Assembly (NCBI GenBank): GCA_009746045.1
Contig: RPFO01000406.1
Coordinates: 1,656,030-1,720,029, forward strand
Length of the DNA stretch: 64,000 nucleotides
Direction: 5' to 3'
Source of the DNA: Mesostigma viride
Taxonomy: Eukaryota; Streptophyta; Mesostigmatophyceae; Mesostigmatales; Mesostigmataceae
Below the pieces are notes generated by a model that worked only from the letters and a program-made list of their open reading frames with translations, was not told the origin of the DNA and did not search any database. Each line of letters starts with the position of its first letter. Within the stretch, counting starts at the first letter, position 1. This document shows, in pieces, positions 1 through 11,745 of this stretch. The position numbers and the translations under genes were made by a program.

Positions 1-1600
1 CATGGGTACGGTATGGAACCATGTTCATTTATGATATGTTCAAGAGTTGCAATGCTTAACATCCATGAAATATGCTCATTGTATAATTGTTTACGATTTA
101 TGAATGCAGGGGGGTCGCTACGCGAGTGACCAAATAGCACTCAAGTCAACAATATGCCAAGAAAGAAGGCATGGCCAGGTTTCATGGCTGGTCCTGAAAA
201 TGCACCCAGGGTGCCCACAACATGTCTATGTTACACCCTCGCAGTCCTAGACCCTGCAGCCTGCCAGGGGGGGGCACAAAATGTAACTGGCAGCCAGGGA
301 CCATGGTGGAGGCCAAACAGCAGGTGTAAAGCTAGCTCAGTCCAAAGAGTGAAATATGATGCAAATACTTGCCAAGGTTAGGTCCATGATCGTTAGTAGA
401 GGCTCGGCTGCCACCACGGTGCTAAACCATGATGTTGAACCCTTACGTTATATATGAAACATACACTGCAAAGAGGCACAAGTTGTAACACAAGCACGAT
501 GTAAACATGACAAGCTCAAGTTTCTAAGCCAGTCTTGATCACTTGGACATGAGTTGAAGCATTAGAACATATGGGCAACATACCAGCAAGCCTTGAAAAA
601 CTTCTCAGCAACAAGGCAGTATATGTGTTGAATCAAACTACCACATCGCAATCAAGCACAGCGACTTCTACTTGCTGCTGTTTTGATAACGCAAGGCCGT
701 TTACCTTTTCAGTGACGCAACGGGAAAAGAAAGTACCGCCCAGCAAACTTCCGTTATTCCCCGGACATAAACGTAATCAAAAGCACGAAGTTGGGCATTG
801 AAAGCAACCAAAATTATCACGTCTGCGGGAGTTATAGGTTACAATACGCTTAACACGCTTACTTAGAACGATGCGGTTGAGAATGACAGTCGGATCCTTG
901 CTCTTGACGTGCGCCCAGGCCGCCAGCTGCGCGGGCCAGCTCAAGAAATGTATATTAAAGGACGGTGACGCGTGGGAAGCACCCAGCCTTGCGGCAAAAG
1001 AAAAATATGGCTCGCGCTCGCCCTGGTTTTTGCCAGGCGCGACTGCGACATCACGACGAAAAAATAGAGACTCTTTGACGCATGCAACTGCCCAGGTCCC
1101 TCTTCTCCCCATGTCGCCCACAAGCCCAGAAGCGTACCATAACCCATACTCGCGATATCCGCAGCGCCTGGGCGGAAAAAGAAATTGTAAAACCGAACTG
1201 CGAACTGACCTATCATGCGATCTACGTAGCTCTCAGATTTTCTTCAACAATGCCAAAATCCGTTCATGAACAAAATTTTCGACATATACAAAGCACCTGC
1301 ACGTGAAGAATAGCATCTTCGAAATCATTAGATGACGATCTAAAATTCTGTCTTCGTCCGGGGCAAAATAATGCCCTATAACATTCAGGCAAGCCTCGGA
1401 ACTGGCACGACCCCATAGCCGCCACTCGACAAAACACTCCATTGCATTGCGATGTTCTTGCTATTGTAGGTACTTTTCGTCGCCTCATATTTTCCAGGTA
1501 CGGTCGACCCCTGTCGACCCCAGGGGCTTGGCGCGCTCAGTACCTATCCCAGTTTCGCGCCAAAGCCCACCAAGTGACCCTAGGACCAAATTTGGCGCCA
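1..1600. other. Sequence with no supported gene
   Basis: I see no coding region with recognisable domains here. The short open frames overlap each other on both strands (for example 777-1269) and carry no motif. The stretch around 1500-1625 is rich in GGCGCC and GTCGACC motifs and borders the 3' side of the Gypsy element, so part of it may be the element's long terminal repeat. I could not find a matching repeat at the other end by eye. Confidence 0.4.
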
Positions 1601-1626
1601 AAACAGCGCCCCTGACCCCCCCCGTC

Positions 1627-2874
1627 TCAAACGAGGACTATGTCCTCAAATGAGGACATTTCGTTTTTGGACAATAAGAAATTACCTACTCTAGACAACA
1701 CACGGAAGGGTCCTAAGAAGGCGGGCCTAAGTTTCACTTTAAGTTCTGCTTCGAACTTGTGAGCAAAACGGCCAACACGGGGGCCTTCTACTAAGACTAA
1801 ATCCCCTATATCTATTTCAGGCGCTCTTCTATCTAGGGAGGCACGCAACCTAGCAAGGTACTTAGCCTGAGCCTTTTGGTACCCTGAAATCGCGTGATCA
1901 TGTGCATTTTTCATTTTATCTAGCAAGGCCTGTACACCTTCTACAGTATCCCGGGACACATCGTCCCGGTCCCGTAAAGGACTAGCTAAGAGAGAGGTAG
2001 GAGTAAGAGGCTGTCTACCAGTATCTAGGAAGAAAGGCGTATAGCCATGCGCAGCCTGGGGGCAATTGTTAAGGGATCGAGAACTCTACCAAGCATAGAT
2101 AATCCTCCCAATCACTCCCCGAGCCATTAACATAGTGCCTCAGCGCTTCTTCCACTACCCTATTAAGACGCTCTACTAGATGAGAGGAGGAGGAGTGATA
2201 GGCAGTACCGAATGTAACCTTGGTGCCGATAGCAGCGAAAAACTGCTGCCAAAAGTCAGAGGTAAATAGCTTATCTTTATCACTAATAAACTGCCTACTC
2301 AAACCATGATATCTATATACGTTATTAAGGTATAGGCGTGCGCAATCGCGTGCGGTGAGTTCTAAGGGACACGGCACGAGATGACACATACGAGTAAAAC
2401 GATCTACGAAAACAAGGATCTGGGCATTACCTCTATCATTCTTCCTAAAAGGTCCTACAAAATCCATCATAATGGAGTCCCACGGCATGATGGGATCAGG
2501 TAGGGTCCTAGGCTCTGCTATCTGTCCTACATTGTTGGGTTTCATCTCCTGGCAAGATTGACAGGTTCTAACATACTCATCTACATCCTTTGAAAGGGAA
2601 GGCCAGTAGTACGTAAGAGCGGGCTACTAGGTCCCGTACCCGTTTACCACCCTGCATGATGAGCAGCTAAGTCATGCAACTCAAAGAGCAAGGAGGAGCG
2701 ACAGATAGGAGGGACATACAGGCGCCATTGAGGGGGAGAATCTGCTATCTGCACATATAAAAACCCACCTACAAATTTACAAGGGTGCTTGCCTAATTGT
2801 TGGGGATGGGCAGCAATGGCAGCTATGTAAAGCTTCCGGCTCAGTGGCCGTAAATCTACTAATAAGGCGTTCAA
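1627..2874 (-). pseudogene. Integrase region (Gypsy element)
   Basis: An HHAGW-type end of the zinc-binding head appears near 2.65 kb. The catalytic core follows, with MMDFVGPF (first D), FISDKDKLFTSDFW (second D) and SSSSHLVERLNRVVEEALR (the E), making the DDE triad of retroviral-type integrases. The C-terminal part (1.63-1.96 kb) has the GDLVLVE and KLRPAFLGPFRVL strands typical of the Gypsy GPY/F-like tail. No chromodomain is visible. Confidence 0.9.
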
Positions 2875-3000
2875 GATCAGAGGTAGGCATCGCTACAGAG
2901 GTATCCAGAACAGGTTTAAAGAGGTCTCCTACCGCCTTGCCAAAGAGAAGGGGAGGTCCTAGAGGGACTATGTTTTCATAAGACTTTCCTGACCTAGTCG

Positions 3001-4598
3001 CTATATGGCTAAGCGGTATAGAAATTTTATTTTTCCCCTCCCCCCCACCGAGGCCACAGGAAGGGCCTCACACGGGCGAGAGAGTCCTACGTGAGAAAGG
3101 AGATCAGGCATGCGAACAGCTGTATGAAAGAGGTAGGCATAGGATTCATCATCAGGTAGTTCACCATAAGGGGTTACACCCATAGTAGTAGGAACTAGAG
3201 TAGTATTGAGAACATCAAGGTCCTCGAAAAAGGAGTAATCTGCACGACGGGAGAGTGCATCTGGTACTATGTTATCTACACCCTTAACATACTGAAGTTT
3301 AAAAGGGGAAAACTGTGCTAAAAACTCCATCCAGCGCGCTTGACGAGGGGTAAGGTTGGGTTGTGAGAGAAGATGGGTAAGGGGACGGTGATCCGTCTGG
3401 ATAACTAATCTATAAGGATCTATCTCACAGGGTTCATTCAGACAAACATCAAATTGAGCACCTTTAAGAAAGTGCTGCCACGCGTGGCAACAATACACCA
3501 CAGCTAAAGTTCCTGCTGGTGTACGGGATAGTTACGCTCCGCAGGGAGCATTGTCCTAGAGATATACTCGATTGGCTGTAAGCCCTGACCCTGATCCTGG
3601 AGAAGGACGCCCCCTATAGCTACCTTGCTAGCATCTGTAGCTACAACAAAGGGTTTAGTAGTATCCGGTAGGATGAGTACGGGAGGGGAGAGGAGTAGGG
3701 ATTTTAGACACTGAAAAGCCGACTGACATTCACTACTCCAAACAAAGGGGATATCCTTCTTTAATAAATGATTAATAGGGGCTGCTATAGTTGCGAAACG
3801 CGGGATAAAACGCCTATAGTAAGAAGCAATTCCTAGAAAACTACGTACACCTTTAACGTCGGTAGGGGTAGGCCATTCCTGAATTGACTTAGTTTTATCC
3901 GGGTCGGTAGCGACCCCGGCATCTGACAGAACGTGCCCTAAAAATGGGACACTCCTACCCGAACGAACTTTAGCACGGCGCGCCCACAAAGAATTTTCAG
4001 CCATTATTTCTAATACTTTCTTTAAATCACGTAGGTGCGTTTCAAAATCAGGAGAGTAAATAAGGATATCATCTAAGTAAGCTTGAGCACAAGAACGGTC
4101 ATGCTCAGATAAAGAAACAGAGGAGAAGGAAGGATCCTTTAAATCAGAGGACACTTGAGGAAGGTGAGAATTTCCCATAACAGGTCTAAGCACTTCATTC
4201 ATTAACATTTGAAAAGAGGCAGGAGAGTTACAGAGTCCCATAGCCGCTACTCTAAACTGGTAATGACCAAAAGGGGTAGCAAAGGCGGTTTTATGGCAAT
4301 CCTCAGGAGCTATGCGTAGTTGCCAAAAACCATCCGCACAATCCAGTACTGTGAAACAGGTAGAACCTTTAACCTTATTAAATATATCATCAATACGAGG
4401 TAGAGGGTATTTAGACTTCACAGTAATATCGTTTAACTTCCTATAATCAGTAACTAGGCGAAACTTGCCATTTGGCTTAGGAACTAACAGGACACCAGCG
4501 GAGTAGGGGGAGTTACTAGGCTCTATCAATCCTGCTTCTAATAGTGACACTAAAATCTGTTTTAGTTCCTTTAATTCGGTAGGGCCCATTCTATACAT
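3001..4598 (-). pseudogene. Reverse transcriptase and RNase H region (Gypsy element)
   Basis: The RT core shows the standard Ty3/Gypsy blocks in order: LLEAGLIEPSNSPYSAGVLL, the FRLVTDYRKLN strand, LPRIDDIF, the FTVLDCADGFWQL block (motif A aspartate), and the YLDDILIYS catalytic YxDD box. A FLGHVLSDAGV thumb motif follows. The RNase H part has VVATDASKVAIGGVL (first catalytic aspartate) and later the IQTDHRPL strand with HLLSQP. The family copies element RNA into DNA inside virus-like particles. Confidence 0.92.
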
Positions 4599-4633
4599 CG
4601 GAGAGTGCGTAGGAACTGCACCGTCCTTGATAA

Positions 4634-5299
4634 CTACACGGTGTAAAACAGAACGAGGAGGAGGATAAGAAGGAGTCTTTTCTTCAAAACTTTTGAGGAA
4701 TCTATCACAGCCATGTATCTTACTATTTCATTTTCAGTAAATCCCACTCCTATTGTATCCACTGTGTTTACATCTATATCCACACTATTATTAGTGATAG
4801 GTATCTCCTGTACTTCTAACTGAAGGAACATACATAATAGGTATCCATATTCCTTTAGTTCAGATCGCAATTCGTCATTGGACATTAATACTTCAGGTAT
4901 AGGTCTTACAGGAGGATCAACAGGTGTAGGAGGAGTAATATCTACCAAGGATAAATTTTCTAATCTATAATGACGTTCCGGTACCCAGTAAGAGCTATCT
5001 GGAAACCAAATGACCATAGTATCATAATTAATAGTAATCTTATTATCCTGGTGCCAATCTAATCCTAGTAATACATCAGCTGTAGTGATAGGGCCTATAG
5101 TGGCCGTCAGGTTGACCGTACGTCCTTGTATGACCAGGGGAAGGGACACCGTACCCGGGGAATGACTGGTGCGACCGTCAGCATAATGGACAGTGACAGT
5201 TTTTGTGTGAGGGATAGGGACTAGTCCTAAACGCCTAACTAGGGCCTCGCTCACAAAGGAGCTAGCCGCACCGCTATCCACTAACACAGAGACATTCAA
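4634..5299 (-). pseudogene. Retropepsin-like protease region (Gypsy element)
   Basis: The segment opens with VLVDSGAASSFVS, the active-site motif of retroviral-type aspartic proteases (D-S/T-G-A). About 75 residues later comes ADVLLGLDW, the usual ILG-(M/L)DW-like strand that closes the fold. It lies between gag and reverse transcriptase, as expected for Ty3/Gypsy pol. In living relatives it cuts the Gag-Pol precursor. Confidence 0.85.
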
Positions 5300-5526
5300 A
5301 GTTCATCAGCATGCAAGAAGGGGTCTACAACAGTATGAGGAACGGTTAAGCCACCATTCAAGAACATAAGAGGACGCACACGTAGTGGTAGGGATGATTC
5401 AGCTCCTACAGAGGTTATAAAAACAGGCAAGCAAAAATTATTATCTGGGGTACTATCTAAGGACCTGTCCAGGTTACCCCCGGCTGACAGGCCTACTGTT
5501 CCCCCTCCCCCCCAAATCCATAGGAA

Positions 5527-7218
5527 CTAACCCCGAAGAAGACCCTGGCGAAAAAGCCACTGCTGGAGGGTCACGAGGGATCGAAGAGGGTGCGGGAGCC
5601 TGATTATCATAGGGGAACCCTGGGGTCCTGTCTGCACAGCATTCAGCCTACTAGGGGTAGCTGAGGGAATGCGTCCTGAAGTGGGACGAATAGGAGCACG
5701 CTGAGGGGTACGAGGAGGGCGAGCGTCGGGATGAGGGGGAGCACCCGAAAGGAACTTGGGGCACTCACGTTTAAGATGACCTACTTCCTTACAATGATAG
5801 CATGTGATATGAGAGACATCCAGAGCTGAAAGGTCAGTAACACAAATATCTAATTCTTCTACATAGGAGTTCTCCTCCTCAGGGGTAAGACTAATATTAT
5901 TAATACGGGAACGGGTAGGAAGAGAAGGCGTGGTGAAGAAATCTGCTACTCGTAAGAGATGCTGGCGCACATGCTTGAGGGGCAGGTCAGTAAAACGGTA
6001 GGCAGAGAACTGGCGCTTTACTTCACGTAATAAGGGTCTACTGAGGCCCTGAGGAAGCGAGCACGTACTTCTGCGCCCGACAAATCCCTAATTCGTACCA
6101 TCTGGGCATCAAACTCTTTCATATACTCCTTAAATGATTTAGTACCCTGCTGCAAGGTACCAAAGGCTAATCTATCCTGCCAATCTGCATCAGGAGGGAC
6201 TAAATGGTTCTCTAAACGCTTAAACAATTCTGCTACAGAGTTAGGGTAGGCATGAGAGGCCAAAGACTCACACTGGATGAGGTTAGCAAGCTCAGGAGTA
6301 ATGCAGGTAGTAAGATAGTGAGGGACTAGTACAGCATCAGAGAGACGCCATCTATTATGATTCTGCCACGACTCTGTGTTCTGGGTAAGCAACATAATAA
6401 AGTGAAAAACTGTTGAGGGGTAGACTTGACATCCAGCTTGGGAAGGTTAGCAAAGAGGGGAAGAGCAGGGGCTTAGGGGGATTAGAAGAGTCAGTTTTTC
6501 CCATAGGGCCACTATCTTCCACTGCTACATAAGCGGGATAGAAGGAAGGGAAGAGGAAAGTTTTGGGTAGGGGTCTAGAAGGGGCCACCGTTTCAGGCTG
6601 GTGCCCATAGGAGAAGGGAACAGTATATTGCTCACGAAGAGAGGAGTAGGCAAAATGATCATAATTTCTATCATCTAGAGGCATGGTGCTGAAATCACTA
6701 TTAACTTCTAAATCAGCCACACGGGTAGGGACCTGGGCAGCCTCATAGGCCGTCTCAGGGTAGGACCAGGACGCAGGTGGGTAAAAGGGAACTGCACTAG
6801 GGCGCCCAGAAGGGCCGACAGGGGCAGAGGTACGACCCGTGTTAAAAGCAGGCATGGAAGGCACAGGGTGGGAAGGAGGCCTAGAAGCTTTGTTAGTTAG
6901 TGAGGACCTGCTGGAGGGTTGAGCCAAGGTTGCAGGAGGAGCAGGGGCCTGGTTCAAGGTAAAGGAAGGGTCATCACTAAATCTGACTTGCATACGTTGT
7001 TCATAGGTAGGTGGGGTAATTGAGGGACGACGGCGACCACCAGTAACAGGAGAGGGAGGTGAGGTACGCAGATTACCTTGAGGAGTGAGATGGTGCACCG
7101 TTTCCAAGGAGTCCCGTCGGTTACCACGAGTATTGTTATTGTTAATAGTATTATTATTATTATTAGTAGTAGTAGTATTGGTAGGTATAGGCGACATATC
7201 TCCACCCACTGGATCCAT
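5527..7218 (-). pseudogene. gag region of the Gypsy element
   Basis: The region begins with a low-complexity N/T- and P/S-rich leader. A capsid-like segment follows, containing a retrotransposon-gag signature (around 6.05-6.3 kb: W-x-D-R-L-A-F, then the QGTKSFKEYMKEFDAQM type). It ends in a single zinc knuckle, CYHCKEVGHLKREC (C-x2-C-x4-H-x4-C), near 5.8 kb. Known Gag proteins of this family form the particle and bind the genomic RNA through the knuckle. The region is no longer one continuous frame and is treated as a fossil. Confidence 0.85.
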
Positions 7219-7308
7219 CTTTAATTAAGTAAAGGAATATGAATCTAAATGAAAGCAACAAGGGAAAAGGAAAAACCTTGAATGTCTGAAGCAAGGACAA
7301 AATTAAAA

Positions 7309-7701
7309 TCAATCCTTTTTAACAACAGTAATGGATAGGGAACCAAACTCCAAAGTGAGAGGAGTATCTGAGGTAGATGAAGATGCAGCCCGTTTAGGGG
7401 GAGAAGAAGGAGGGGTAGCAAAGACTAGAGCTTCTACGGGAGGACGACCATGAGGAATAGGGCGTACGTGCAGGCCTAAATCTGATTGGCTATGATCTAT
7501 AAGGAACTGCTGAGCTTCTTCGAAGGTCATAAATTTCTTATACCTAATTACGTTGTATACACGGTTCTGGACGATCTTCCTAGCGTCGGACCAAGAAAGG
7601 AAAATGGAGGACCATTGAGGCGTAATCACTACGTAATATTTAGCTAGACTATTATCGCTAGAAGAATGGGAAGGAGCAGTAAAAGATCGCCGCTGGCTCA
7701 T
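7309..7701 (-). CDS. Accessory ORF with RNase H1 N-terminal / viroplasmin-like domain (Gypsy element)
   Basis: A 130-residue frame lies directly upstream of gag on the same strand, with a 90-base gap. Its middle (about residues 20-65) reads KYYVVITPQW, then a SW dipeptide, then YKKFMTFEEAQQFLI. This is the pattern of the RNase H1 N-terminal hybrid-binding domain, also found in caulimovirus viroplasmin: an aromatic strand, W-x-DA, then K-F-x-T-x-EEA-x-x-F. In known families that domain binds RNA/DNA hybrids or double-stranded RNA. The tail (about residues 85-130) is proline- and serine-rich and looks disordered. The role here is inferred, perhaps binding the element's replication intermediate. 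Assignment rests on pattern matching, not on a profile search. Confidence 0.6.
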   Translation of the reverse strand: MSQRRSFTAPSHSSSDNSLAKYYVVITPQWSSIFLSWSDARKIVQNRVYNVIRYKKFMTFEEAQQFLIDHSQSDLGLHVRPIPHGRPPVEALVFATPPSSPPKRAASSSTSDTPLTLEFGSLSITVVKKD

Positions 7702-7703
7702 GG

Positions 7704-8783
7704 TAACGCACCTTGTTGTCTTGAGTAGTCACGATAGGAGTGGAAGGGGTAGGAGTCGACTTAGCTGGGTTATCTGGATCACCGAAATGACGAGGGCGGC
7801 AATGGTCCAGCGCTCGTAGTCCTAAAGTCAGCGACCCAGTGAATTTCTGCGGGTGCGGCCGTCTAATGAACAGCAGCACGAAGGAAAAGGTGGAACCTAC
7901 CAAGACGCTAATCGTCTCACTAGCGCCGAACCGAAACCATCACCTATCTACGACAGTAAGCAACATTTCTCAGGAAAACAAAACGAGGGAAAGGAGCTAT
8001 CTATAAAAGGATTTTCCGCTTCGAGCAGGTCTATCTTCTAGGCAGGGCGTGTCCCGAATCGGGCAGCACTACCCCCCCAGCTTGCAGGCGACCCGCCCAT
8101 TACCTGTCAAGTAGGTGTCGTCTTCATTTTCCCGGACGCGGAAGGGTTGATTCAATGACGTATGTTGCAGGGGATCGTCGTCTCGCTCTCTACCTAAACT
8201 TCCTCTGAGTCCATTGTTACGTCTCAAGCCTCTACCGCCACCTCTACCTCTACCTGGCCTAATGCTACCTAAACTAGTAAGGCCGCCTCTAGTTAAACCC
8301 CTAGCGAAAGACGAACGAGACGATCCAGATCTCAGTGCACTTACGTAAGTACTACTGTAATACGCCATAAGCCATTTACACAAACCCGTTTACTCCAGGA
8401 ATAGAGGAAGGAAACACAACTACACTGCCATGACCCAAGCTAATATGTGTTAATTCATTTAACACACGCCGAGTGACCACACAAGGAGTGGAACGTGCAT
8501 AAATGGTCACCAACGGTCCAACAGGCTCGGGCCGACCTGGCCCTCGCCTTCAGAAACACAGGCAGGTGCACAGATGCACGCCAGTCCACTACATTCTACC
8601 AAAGGATAAGGACCACTAATAAAGTACGCGGCGCGGCGCCCAAAAGCACCCAATGTACCACGGTACTGTTACGAGGACAATCGTGTCCCAGTTGGAACTA
8701 CACGTAAGCCTAGGAACAACCGAGGCAAAGGACCTAATTTACGTCCGTAACTACAACGAATTGTTACGCGACGTAACACATAG
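7704..8783. other. No supported gene; 5' flank of the Gypsy element
   Basis: This stretch has a TATA-like TATCTATAAAAGG at 7998-8010 and an arginine/glycine-rich minus-strand frame (8069-8383) without a recognisable domain. It should contain the 5' LTR and leader of the Gypsy element, but I found no convincing terminal repeat. Confidence 0.35.
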
Positions 8784-10530
8784 GCATACATGTACATGAC
8801 TAAAAATGCTAGGCATCAGCTGGTATAGTGCCTGTAGTAGGCGGGAATGTACAAGGGCACGGTCTAACTATTCTACACTACTGCTGCTGTATTCCCCTAA
8901 GCTGGGGCGGCTGGAGTCGCTGGGGCCGCGGTGGTCGCGGGGGTCGCGTGCCGGCAGGGCTTGTGGCCGACGTAGATGGCCGCCCCCTTCCAGTACACCG
9001 GCTGGCCCGCCTTGGTCTGCCGGAGCTGGAGGTAGGTCGGCCACAGCTCCCGTCGCCGTTGTTGCTGCGCCAGGGTCAAGTCGTCGTCCACGGTAAAGGG
9101 AGTGTTCTCGAGCCGGCGCTTGCGGCGTCTGAGAATTAACGAAATCTTGTCCGATGGGCTCTTAAAGATGAGTAGAAGCGAGGGCGCCCCTGCCTTACGC
9201 CGCGCGCGGGGAAGGCGATGGGCGGCCAGCTTAATCTCACCAAGAAGGCCCATGCGTGCAAGGATTTTGCTCTCAAACGCACGTGCAAGCTTCTCGGAAT
9301 TCTCACCTTCCTCCATGTCGAAGTTCTTGACGATGACGTCGAGGCTGCGCTATGTTGGCGAGCTCGGCCCCCTCGCGGAGGTCAAGCTGCTGCTGGTGGA
9401 GCTTTGCTGCAATGGCGGAGGTGGTGGAGGTGGTGTGTTGCTTATAAGCATGTCCGCCCAGGTCTGGGTGGGAGGAGCATCGCCAGCCGGGCCAGCAAGA
9501 TCGAGCTGGCTTGGCGGCTAGTTCCTTCACCGCCTTGGCGGTGAGGCATGCGGTGTTTTGCAGGACCTCGATGGCGATGGCATTGTCCTTGAGGCACTGG
9601 TCGATGTCGCGGAGCTGGGCGGTGATGGCGTCGGAGGTGGGGGTGCATGGTGGCGGTGGAGGAGGCGAGGAGGGTGGAGGTGGCAGTGGAGATGGTGGAG
9701 AGGAGGGGAAGCTCGGCAGCCAGCGTGCCGCCCATGGCCGCCACATCTGCAGCGATGGGGGCCACGTGCTGCTCGAGGGCCTCCTTGAGGAGTGAGCGGA
9801 TGGAGGATTCGGTTAAGGTGGTGGTGAGGGGCTTGGGGGGCCAAAGCTCCTCGCTGGAGCGGCCAAGGAGGGAGAAAAGAGCGAATTGCTGAAGGTGGGG
9901 GCGGCAGCTTTGGAGGATGGGGTCGAAGGTGGAGGTGCGCCTCTGGTAAGCATCGGTGAGGCGGCCCTGATGGAAGAGTTGCTTGCACATCTCAAGATTA
10001 GCAAGGCGTGCGATCCCCAGAACACGCAGCTCAGGATCATGGCGGGGTTGAGCTGGTCAAAAAAGCCGGGCTGGCTGGCGTCAAAGTCGAACGCTTCCCA
10101 GCTCGGTTCGGCAGAGCGACTGCGCTTGGGCTCAGGCGACGCTGCGGGTGAGGCGAGCCCGAGGGGCTGGGCGACCACTAGAGCTTGGCTAGTGGCGCCG
10201 CTGCCTTCTGGGCTGGTGGGCGAAGCTGCAGCCGGAGCTGCAGGCGTATTTTCATTGCCGATTGAGCGCAGCCGCCTGGCTGCGTTGCGTCGAGGAGCGT
10301 TTGCTCGTCATATATTGCGTAGTAAGAGCTTCGGAAAATGATATCAGCATGTGCCGGTCGTAGAAAGACGCGTCGACTGTGATGTTCAATCACGGCTAAA
10401 TTCGGTGCTCAAACGTGAAAGTTATGAGCTCCGCCGTCAGCCATGGCTATACAGTCGTGGCTCGTGGCTCGTGGCTCGTGGCTCGTGGCTCGTGGCTCAA
10501 GATACAGGGACTAAAAGCACTCCGGGGACC
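8784..10530 (-). mobile_element. ORF1-A retroelement copy, minus strand, 3' end cut
   Basis: This copy of the ORF1-only element A runs from its 5' heptamer repeat (GTGGCTC units at about 10455-10497, CGAGCCA-type on the element strand), through a leader of about 150 bases and ORF1 (start ATG at 10311), into the 3' UTR. The UTR stops abruptly near 8784, about 400 bases short of the normal stem-loop and tail seen in other copies. The DNA left of the break is unrelated. Confidence 0.75.
8897..10311 (-). pseudogene. L1-ORF1p-like protein (element A), frameshifted
   Basis: The frame starts with MTSKRSSTQ, which is conserved at the starts of other copies (15091, 30239). An Ala/Pro-rich segment with SPEPKRSRS follows, then a helical region consistent with a coiled coil. 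The C-terminal part has EKLARAFESKILARMG, LAAHRLPRARRKAGAP, an LLLIFKSPSDK strand and DDDLTLAQQQRRRELWPTY. This order (coiled coil, RRM-like domain, basic C-terminal domain ending in a WPTYLQLR-type helix) matches the L1 ORF1 protein, a trimeric RNA-binding chaperone of LINE RNA. At least three frameshifts separate the N-terminal, middle and C-terminal parts. The identification rests on domain order and motifs, not on an alignment. Confidence 0.72.
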
Positions 10531-10536
10531 AAAAAT

Positions 10537-10799
10537 CTGCTGAGATGCCACGCTCTAGCTTTTGTATAGCTATGCTGATCTTCCCCCACAAGACAGGCTC
10601 CCCCTTAGCTGGGCATAGCTTGATAGATGATGGGGCTGCAGGTGCCCTGGGGCACCTAGTAGAGCAAGTGTCGACATTTACATTCCCACCCTTGCAGGAA
10701 GTCGCTTAGAATGTATTATAGGCCATATGCCCCTTCTCTGGGCTATGTGCCACATATACTCCCAACGGAGTTATGTTCCTAATTAATTAATAATTTAAT
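10537..10799 (+). mobile_element. 3' UTR, terminal stem-loop and tail of an A element
   Basis: The sequence begins with the TGCTGAGATGCCACGC block found in every A/C 3' UTR. It runs through CATTCCCACCCTTGCAGGAAGT to the terminal hairpin at 10752-10776, with ACATA/TATGT arms and ACTCC-CAAC-GGAGT inside. A short TTAA-type tail follows. The 5' part of the element is missing. Confidence 0.75.
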
Positions 10800-11745
10800 A
10801 TCCCCGAGAAGGGGCATATGGTTTTTATAATACATTCTAAGATCGAGAAACAGGACCTGTTGACATTAAGGTCCTCGTCCTCCCTGTTCTTACGCGTATG
10901 GGGCCGAGACGTGGACCCTCACCGCCGACCTGGCCCGCAAGATGGACGGCGCGGTCACCAACATACTGCGATCCATTTTCAGAGTAGGATATATCTACGC
11001 TGCTCATGTCCGCAATGAGGACCTGTACCTTGGCATGCCATATATCACCAGCACCAGTAAGCAGTGGCGCCTGCAGCTAGTAGGGCACCTAGTAGCTCGC
11101 ACCAACCAGGTAGAAACCTCACATGGCCCCCCCGCGGGACTGCGCCCAGCTCAGCCTGGCCGGCACCTCCTGACGTGGCCCGGGCCCCGTGATGCTAGAC
11201 GCCGCAAGGCCCGCGGCACCTTCAAAGAACAGCTAGTAGAGGACATGGGGGGGCTAGGCCTCTCCATGATTTGGAAGAAGATGATGGACAAGGCCAAGTG
11301 GGCCCAGGTCATAGAGGACAGCGAGCCCCCCCCCGTGGGGCAGCAACCGCGTGTGCAAACATACGGGAAGCACGCCAGACAGGTCCCCTACTAGGGTAGA
11401 GTTGATGTTGCATGATAGATGTTTGTAGATAGCTGTTGTAGATAGATCTATTAGACCGGTAGGACTGTTTGCACCCATCCATCCATCCATCCATCGGGGT
11501 TAATGCTCCGTGACTCCCCAACGGGAGCACGAGTCTAATTAATTAATTAATTAATTAATTAGTACGTTCTAAGCTACTTCCTGCAAGGGTGGGAATGTAA
11601 GCGACACTTGCTCTAGGTGCACCACGGCACCTGCACCACCATGCTGTCTCGGGTTCAACCCAACTAAGGGGATCCCAGCATGGGGGGGGAAGATCATCAT
11701 GGCTATACAAGATGCCGAGCTATGGCTGCCGAGAATGCTCATAAT
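10800..11745 (-). mobile_element. 3' UTR of an A element (minus), split by an RT-I insertion
   Basis: The pieces 10800-10841 and 11563-11745 are the reverse complement of consecutive parts of the A 3' UTR. They are separated by the RT-I LINE at 10842-11562. The joining sequence TAC(A/G)TTCTAAG occurs on both sides (10831-10841 and 11563-11573) and is the target duplication. Confidence 0.75.
10842..11562 (+). mobile_element. RT-I LINE, 5'-truncated, with TSD
   Basis: This RTE-like LINE fragment starts inside the RT C-terminal region (IEKQDL). It contains most of the frame at 10942-11394, with RRLQLVGHLV-type and PGRHLLTWPGP motifs, then a 3' UTR with (CCAT)n. It ends in the RT-I stem-loop (11506-11533: CGTG/CACG and CTCCC-CAAC-GGGAG) and an (AATT)n tail. 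Eleven-base flanking repeats differing at one base (10831-10841, 11563-11573) mark it as a target-primed insertion into an A-element 3' UTR. Confidence 0.85.

Larger units (their letters stand above)
1611..7703 (-). mobile_element. Ty3/Gypsy LTR retrotransposon, decayed
   Basis: This is a minus-strand Ty3/Gypsy (Metaviridae-type) element. Its parts, in transcription order, are an accessory ORF, gag with a CCHC knuckle, aspartic protease, reverse transcriptase, RNase H and integrase. The order RT-RNase H-integrase separates it from Ty1/Copia. The bounds cover only the recognised internal region. The LTRs, primer-binding site and target duplication were not identified by eye, although a G-rich, polypurine-like run lies just beyond the integrase end near 1611-1628. 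The element is broken, with roughly half a dozen interruptions in gag and pol, but its domains remain easy to read, so I judge it moderately old. It is treated as a fossil. Confidence 0.93.

Noticed and set aside
1000-8780. LTRs and primer-binding site of the Gypsy element
   Set aside because: No convincing long direct repeat between the two flanks and no tRNA-complementary site were found by eye.
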